The position numbers and the translations under genes were made by a program. A DNA stretch of 24,542 bases from an uncultured Clostridia bacterium (GTDB taxonomy: Bacteria; Bacillota; Clostridia; Oscillospirales; Ruminococcaceae). The notes below the pieces were generated by a model. That model was given only the letters and a program-made list of their open reading frames with translations, searched no databases and had not been told where the DNA came from. The stretch lies in assembly GCA_944388825.1 (NCBI GenBank), contig CALXKG010000219.1, forward strand, positions 1 through 24,542, written 5' to 3'. Positions 20,476 through 24,542 of the stretch are shown here, piece by piece (within the stretch, counting starts at the first letter, position 1; the number at the start of each line of letters is the position of its first letter).

Positions 20476-22178
20476 TTATCGTTCCTCCTTCCGTCCAGCG
20501 GGAACCAGATAAAGGTCCTGGCCCCGTTCTTGCCGCCGCCGATCTGGAAGACCGCGTCCGCGTACAGATAGCGCAGCCGCGTCCGGGCGTTCTGCAGCCC
20601 GATATGCCCTTCCATCCCGCCGCCTGCATTAAAAAGGGCCGCAAAGTCCGGCGGATAGCCCGGGCCGCTGTCCTGGACGGTGATGCCGGCGCCGACCTTG
20701 CCGTCGAGCCGCATCCGTGCGATCTCCACCGAAAAGGTCGTCTCCCCGTAGGCGTTGAAGGCGTACTTCATGATGTTTTCGATCAGCGCCTGGATGAGGA
20801 GCGGGGGGATCGGCGCGTTTTCCAGCTCCGGTTCGCAGCGGACGGTAAAGGTAAAGGAATCCCCCCGGCGGATCTTCATGATCGTGAGATAGTTGCCGAT
20901 GTTGCGGAGCTCTTCCCGGATGGTCACCGTCTCCCGGGAGGAAGCGATAAACCGCATATAGTCGGACAGGCAGCGGGTCAGCTGCTGGATCGGCCCGTCG
21001 TCCCCGACCTGGGCCATCGCGTTGATGGTGTTGAGGGCGTTTAGGTAAAAATGCGGCTCGATCTGCACCTGCATATACTGCATCCGGATGCGGTTTTTCT
21101 CGATTTCATCCTCATATGCCTGGACTTTCAGGTCTTTGATCTGGGAAACCATCCCGTTGAAGGAATCGATCAGCCGGTGGAACTCGATGCTGGAGTTGTC
21201 CTGCGGGATGCGGTAATCGAGCAGCCCCTTGTTGACCCGGCCGATCGCGTATTGCAGCTGGTCCATCGGCGCGAAAAAACGGCGGTTTAAATTGTGGACC
21301 AGAAAGGGGAGGCACGCCAGGAAGGCGATGAGGACGGCGGCAAGGGCGGTCTGTACCCACCGGACCGGCTGGGTCAATTCCCGGATGTTGACCGCCTCGG
21401 CCAGCGTATAGGCGCCTGTTTCGGAGGTCTCGCTGAAAAGCAGGTAGCGTCCCTCGATTTTGTATTTTTCGCTGGACAGGCGGGGCAGGACGAGCCCGTC
21501 TATGCCGCTGCTGCGGGTCATCTCCAGCCCGGCGGCGTTTAGCAGGACGACCCCGCCGTCCTCGGTGGTGAGCCACCCGTCGGTCAGCCTGGAGAGGTAA
21601 TCCACCTCCGCCCAGCAGAAGAACCAGGTTTCCCGCAGCTGGTAGCCGTAGACCAGGAACCAGACGCCATGGTGGACGGCGGCCCGCCATTTCCCGCCTT
21701 TCAGCACGTCCGGGTTATCCCGCAGCATCGAGAGGAAGGCGGTGCGCTGGGCGTAGCCGGTGCTGTTTTCATCCGAAAAGCTGTAAACCAGGTTGCCGTT
21801 TTCCGGGCAGAAGACCCCGTACCCGGTGACCAGGCTGCTGGAGAACTGCGCGATATCGTGCAGATAGCTGGTCCCGGCGTAATACTGGTCGTCGGAGGAC
21901 GCGCTCTGGAACTGCGCCACCGTATTTTCGTTGTAGTCCAGCCCGACCATCGACATGGAGGCGGCTTTGAGTTCGCCGTCAAAAATCCGCATATTCCCCG
22001 ACAGCGCGTCCTGGCTGGTGGCGTAGATCTGGTCGCGGATGACGTTTAACTCGACCGCGTTGATGACCGACATCCCGATAAACAGCGGCAGGACGCTCCC
22101 CAGCAGCAGAAGCAGCACCTGGGTCTTAAGCGGCGCCGCTTCCCTGTTCCTTTTTCTGCCTGACCGCATCTGCCGCAC
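20472..22178 (-). CDS. Sensor histidine kinase (YesM-like)
   Basis: This 568-residue membrane kinase has a helix at about 19-43, an extracellular sensing domain (about 45-270) and a second helix (about 273-296). A HAMP-like region follows (about 297-350), then the His_kinase domain with H376 in EPHFYLNALNTI, and the ATPase domain with N-box LIENIMKYAF (E467, N468), G1 DSGPGYP (503-509) and G2 GHIGLQNARTRL. The ATG at 22178 follows AAAGGGG. It lies 20 bases after the exonuclease gene and overlaps the regulator gene by four bases, so all three are probably one transcript. It likely senses a sugar or a sugar-loaded binding protein outside the cell. Confidence 0.95.
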   Translation of the reverse strand: MRQMRSGRKRNREAAPLKTQVLLLLLGSVLPLFIGMSVINAVELNVIRDQIYATSQDALSGNMRIFDGELKAASMSMVGLDYNENTVAQFQSASSDDQYYAGTSYLHDIAQFSSSLVTGYGVFCPENGNLVYSFSDENSTGYAQRTAFLSMLRDNPDVLKGGKWRAAVHHGVWFLVYGYQLRETWFFCWAEVDYLSRLTDGWLTTEDGGVVLLNAAGLEMTRSSGIDGLVLPRLSSEKYKIEGRYLLFSETSETGAYTLAEAVNIRELTQPVRWVQTALAAVLIAFLACLPFLVHNLNRRFFAPMDQLQYAIGRVNKGLLDYRIPQDNSSIEFHRLIDSFNGMVSQIKDLKVQAYEDEIEKNRIRMQYMQVQIEPHFYLNALNTINAMAQVGDDGPIQQLTRCLSDYMRFIASSRETVTIREELRNIGNYLTIMKIRRGDSFTFTVRCEPELENAPIPPLLIQALIENIMKYAFNAYGETTFSVEIARMRLDGKVGAGITVQDSGPGYPPDFAALFNAGGGMEGHIGLQNARTRLRYLYADAVFQIGGGKNGARTFIWFPLDGRRNDK

Positions 22179-22198
22179 CCCTTTTCCAGTATATGGGT

Positions 22199-22915
22199 TT
22201 ACCGTTTCTTCTTTTTCTTCCCGGCGCTTTTGACCCGGGGTTTCCGTTCGGGGATCTTGCTGAGGTCAAAGAGGTCGCCCAGCGTCGCCCCGGCCGGTTC
22301 CGGCTCCTTGCCCATCAGCTGCCGGACGATCTTCGTCCGCTCGGCAAAGGCGGCGGGGTCCTTGACCAGCGTCAAAAGGGAGGCGGAGTTTTCCGCGTCC
22401 ACCATCGCCGAATGCTGGCTGCCGGCAAAACTGCCGCTGGACGCGCCGAGGGCGTTGGTCAGGGAGAGCGGGTTGCGGCGGGAGAGGCCCATCAGCCGGG
22501 TATAGACCCGCTGGAAGTCCATCCAGCGGTTGAACACCTTCGGGATCTCCAGCCCCTTCAGCCTGCACTCGCCGGAAAACTGCCGCCAGTCGGAGTTGCT
22601 CCAGGCGTAGATGCGGGTCTTGCCGTCGCCCGTTTCGCTCCCCTTTGCGATCCAGTCGGTGAAGATGCCGATCGCCTCTTTGAGCAGCGGCGCGTTTTCA
22701 ACATCCTCCTGTTTGATGCCGGTCAGGGCGGTGATGTGGGGCATCACGGGGGAATATTCCGGCTTGACGTTTAAGGAAAACCGGTCGGTCAGCTGGTAGT
22801 TTTCGTTTAGCTTGACCGCGCCGATCTGGATGATCTCCCCCAGCACGATCTCCCGGGCCTCCCGGTTTTCGCGGGGGATCGGGTTCATTTCAAAGTCTAA
22901 AAAGATATGCTGCAC
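22199..22915 (-). CDS. DEDDh 3'-5' exonuclease (RNase T/DnaQ-like fold)
   Basis: This 238-residue exonuclease has all five DEDDh residues: D7 and E9 (FLDFEM), D109 (SNSDWRQF), and H168 with D173 (HSAMVDAEN). The overall form resembles KapD/ERI1-like exonucleases acting on RNA or DNA 3' ends. It ends in a Lys/Arg-rich tail (residues ~213-238) likely to bind nucleic acid. I choose the GTG at 22915, nine bases after AAAGGA. The in-frame GTG at 22936 lies too close to the transcription start and has no site. It is first of a putative three-gene transcript with the sensor kinase and regulator, to which it has no evident functional link. Confidence 0.88.
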   Translation of the reverse strand: MQHIFLDFEMNPIPRENREAREIVLGEIIQIGAVKLNENYQLTDRFSLNVKPEYSPVMPHITALTGIKQEDVENAPLLKEAIGIFTDWIAKGSETGDGKTRIYAWSNSDWRQFSGECRLKGLEIPKVFNRWMDFQRVYTRLMGLSRRNPLSLTNALGASSGSFAGSQHSAMVDAENSASLLTLVKDPAAFAERTKIVRQLMGKEPEPAGATLGDLFDLSKIPERKPRVKSAGKKKKKR

Positions 22916-22951
22916 TGCAAAACGTCCTTTCCGCACAAAAATACCGTTTCT

Positions 22952-22980
22952 ATTTTAGCACATCCGGGCGGGAAAGGGAA
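22952..22980 (-). promoter_or_regulatory. Promoter of the exonuclease-kinase-regulator transcript
   Basis: The extended -10 TGC-TAAAAT (hexamer 22957-22952) has a poor -35, TTCCCT, 17 bases upstream (22980-22975). It is nearly the same design as the CLC gene promoter and is divergent from the nagA promoter 31 bases away. Confidence 0.65.
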
Positions 22981-23010
22981 GAGCGGGCTTTTCAGAAAAC
23001 GGAAAGCCGG

Positions 23011-23039
23011 TTGCATCCCGTCCGGTTCCGTGTTACAAT
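23011..23039 (+). promoter_or_regulatory. nagA promoter (extended -10)
   Basis: TTGCAT (23011-23016), a 17-base spacer and TACAAT (23034-23039), with TGT before the -10. The leader is about 30 bases. I see no clear NagR/GntR-type operator. Confidence 0.78.
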
Positions 23040-23073
23040 GAAACCAGAAAAACGTATACAGGAGATGACCGCG

Positions 23074-24219
23074 ATGCTTTTTCAGAACGCGCTTTTATTT
23101 TTGCCGGATGGGCATTACCATGCCGGATGCCTGCGGGTAAACGGCGGGCGGATTGCGGAGATCGCCGGGGCGCTCTCCCCGCTGCCGGGGGAAGAAACGC
23201 TGGACTGCGGCCGGCGGAAGCTGGTGCCCGGCCTCATCGATATCCACACCCACGGGCGGATGATGCGCGATTTCTGCGAGGGGACGCCGGACGCCTTTGA
23301 CGCCCTGGCGGCCGCCTATATCGGGGAGGGGGTCACGACCGTCTGCCCCACCTCGATGACGCTGCCGCTCCCCCGGCTGGAAGAGATCTTTTCCGCCTAT
23401 GCCGCCTGGCGGCCGACCAACACTTCCGGCGCCAGGCTTGTCGGCATCAACATGGAAGGCCCCTTTTTAAGCGCCGCCAAAAAGGGGGCGCATGAGGAAA
23501 AATACATCGTCCCGGCGGACAGCGAAGCCTTTGACCGGCTCTGGCAGGCGGCGGGAGGGCATATCCGCCTCTGCGACGTCGCGCCGGAGATCCCCGGCAA
23601 CCTGGATTTTATCCGGAAGGCAAAAGAGCGCTGCACCGTATCGGTCGCCCATACCGGCGGCAGCTACGAAGAGGTGATGGCGGGGTTTAAAGCCGGCGCC
23701 AAAGGCGCTACCCACCTTTTCAACGGGATGAGCGGCTTTTCCCACCGGTCGCCCGGCGCGCCGGGTGCGGTCTTCGACGGGGCGGAATACGCCGAGCTGA
23801 TCTGCGACGGGGAGCACGTCGCGCCCCCTGCCCTGCGGGCGGCGGTGCGGCTGCTGGGCCTCGAACGGCTGGTGGTCATCTCCGACTCGGTGACGCCGGC
23901 CGGGATGCCGGAGGGCGCCCGCTGTGCGCTGGGCGGGGAAACGGTGGTGATCCGGGGCGGGAAGGCCCAGCTGCCGGACGGGACGATCGCCGGGAGCATC
24001 GTCAGCCTTTTGGAAGAGCTGCGGCGGCTGGTCGCCTTCGGCATCCCGGAAGAGACGGCGCTGCTCGGCTGTACCCGCAACCCCGCCCGCGCCATCGGCG
24101 AGACGGAGATCGGGGAGCTGGCGGAAGGGAAAATGGCCGACCTTCTGCTGCTCGGGTACGATTACCGGGCGGAACGGGTGTACCGGGACGGGAAGGAGCA
24201 GGTGAGGAATGAAAAATGA
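23074..24219 (+). CDS. nagA: N-acetylglucosamine-6-phosphate deacetylase
   Basis: This is a 381-residue amidohydrolase that removes acetate from GlcNAc-6-phosphate in amino-sugar and peptidoglycan recycling. Metal and catalytic motifs are GLIDIHTHG (H58, H60), NMEGPFLS (E128), VAHTGGS (H193), THLFNGMSGF (H214) and the catalytic aspartate D271 in VISDSVTPAG. The length is normal. The ATG at 23074 follows AGGAGA; an in-frame TTG at 23011 is inside the promoter. It is transcribed alone; nagB is not in the window. The last residues (NEK) are encoded by the start of an AT-rich repeat. Link to the rhamnoside block across the divergent promoters is not shown. Confidence 0.95.
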   Translation: MLFQNALLFLPDGHYHAGCLRVNGGRIAEIAGALSPLPGEETLDCGRRKLVPGLIDIHTHGRMMRDFCEGTPDAFDALAAAYIGEGVTTVCPTSMTLPLPRLEEIFSAYAAWRPTNTSGARLVGINMEGPFLSAAKKGAHEEKYIVPADSEAFDRLWQAAGGHIRLCDVAPEIPGNLDFIRKAKERCTVSVAHTGGSYEEVMAGFKAGAKGATHLFNGMSGFSHRSPGAPGAVFDGAEYAELICDGEHVAPPALRAAVRLLGLERLVVISDSVTPAGMPEGARCALGGETVVIRGGKAQLPDGTIAGSIVSLLEELRRLVAFGIPEETALLGCTRNPARAIGETEIGELAEGKMADLLLLGYDYRAERVYRDGKEQVRNEK

Positions 24220-24252
24220 ATAATGAAGAAATGAATAATGAATAATTATGGA
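24208..24252. repeat. Short AT-rich direct repeats at the nagA stop codon
   Basis: ATGAATAATGA occurs at 24216-24226 and 24231-24241, with a partial third copy at 24238-24248 and a related piece before it. The nagA stop (24217-24219) lies within the first copy. Base composition contrasts sharply with the GC-rich gene. Confidence 0.7.
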
Positions 24253-24313
24253 TGGAAATGCTGCGTATTTCTTCGATTTTTTATATAAGAAAGATTGAAA
24301 GAACAGAACAAGC

Positions 24314-24342
24314 AAAAAGCCTGCCCGGTTTCCCAGGCAGGC
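24314..24342 (-). terminator. Terminator of the M24 peptidase gene
   Basis: GCCTGCC (24319-24325) pairs with GGCAGGC (24336-24342), and T5 follows on the minus strand (24318-24314). It begins 13 bases after the peptidase stop and faces the end of nagA. Confidence 0.85.
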
Positions 24343-24354
24343 GTAAGGTCCCGT

Positions 24355-24542
24355 TTAGATCGCCTTGGTCTCTTCGCGGAGCCATGCGGCTTCCTCTTCC
24401 GGCAGGTAGGGGGAAATCTTCTCAAAGACTTGCTCCATATAGGCGTTGTAGAGCGCCCGTTCCTTTGCGGTCATCTCCTCGGGGAGCACCGCCTCCGGCT
24501 CGTAGGGGACGAAGGTGAGGTTGTCGAAGGCCATGAACTGGC
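24355..24542 (-). CDS. M24 family aminopeptidase P, C-terminal end (partial)
   Basis: The last 61 residues and stop of a gene cut by the window edge are present. The sequence MAFDNLTFVPYEPEAVLPEE, followed by LTs of the form MTAKERALYNAYMEQVFEKI and ending WLREETKAI, matches the conserved C-terminus of Xaa-Pro aminopeptidases (M24/APP2 type). Catalytic residues lie outside the window. The enzyme would trim X-Pro N-termini of cytoplasmic peptides using a two-metal site. The terminator follows directly. Confidence 0.85.
   Translation of the reverse strand, partial: QFMAFDNLTFVPYEPEAVLPEEMTAKERALYNAYMEQVFEKISPYLPEEEAAWLREETKAI

Noticed and set aside
22916..22936. GTG start at 22936 for the exonuclease
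   Set aside because: It is ~10 bases from the predicted transcription start with no Shine-Dalgarno; the GTG at 22915 follows AAAGGA and begins right at the conserved fold.
24252..24518. 88-codon plus-strand ORF at the window end
   Set aside because: It is antisense to the conserved C-terminus of an M24 aminopeptidase and crosses its terminator.

Overview
The window looks like the chromosome of a high-GC, anaerobic gut Clostridia, probably Oscillospiraceae/Ruminococcaceae-like. This is inferred from the strict anaerobic ribonucleotide reductase, Gram-positive Shine-Dalgarno sites (AAAGGAG type), a CarD protein, a YesMN/LplBC-type sugar system, a membrane-tethered GH25 lysozyme and GC-rich third codon positions. 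I cannot name a genus. No phage, transposase, CRISPR array or rRNA was seen; one tRNA is present.

Layout. 1-4000: nrdG (+), a four-helix orphan membrane protein (+) and convergent nrdD (-), separated by a bidirectional terminator. nrdD has a sigma-A promoter carrying a textbook pair of NrdR boxes. 4000-6400: a noncoding stretch with a CRP/Rex-like palindrome, then a CarD-family regulator (+) convergent with a type II membrane GH25 lysozyme (-). 6500-8590: tRNA-Arg(ACG) with its own promoter, leader palindrome and terminator; a CLC-F-like anion/proton antiporter (+); and an array of short hairpin repeats. 8590-12600: a two-gene heterodimeric ABC exporter (-) behind a ~300-nt structured leader with a possible leader peptide. 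12600-22950: a glycan-use block, all on the minus strand. It holds a DEDDh exonuclease, a YesM-like kinase, a YesN-like regulator, a solute-binding lipoprotein, two LplB/LplC-type permeases and a cytoplasmic GH78-type alpha-L-rhamnosidase. 22950-24542: divergent nagA (+) and the 3' end of an M24 aminopeptidase gene (-).

How the genes work together. The kinase and regulator (4-bp overlap) very likely sense an oligosaccharide and switch on the importer plus rhamnosidase. The importer lacks its own ATPase and so must borrow a shared MsmX-type one. NrdD and NrdG make dNTPs without oxygen. The ABC exporter leader has the parts of ribosome-mediated attenuation as known for Bacillus bmrBCD. This leader, the NrdR-box promoter, the hairpin-repeat array and the tRNA leader palindrome are the most rewarding non-coding signals. 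I see no convincing wholly new protein system; the novelty lies mainly in regulatory DNA and gene arrangement.
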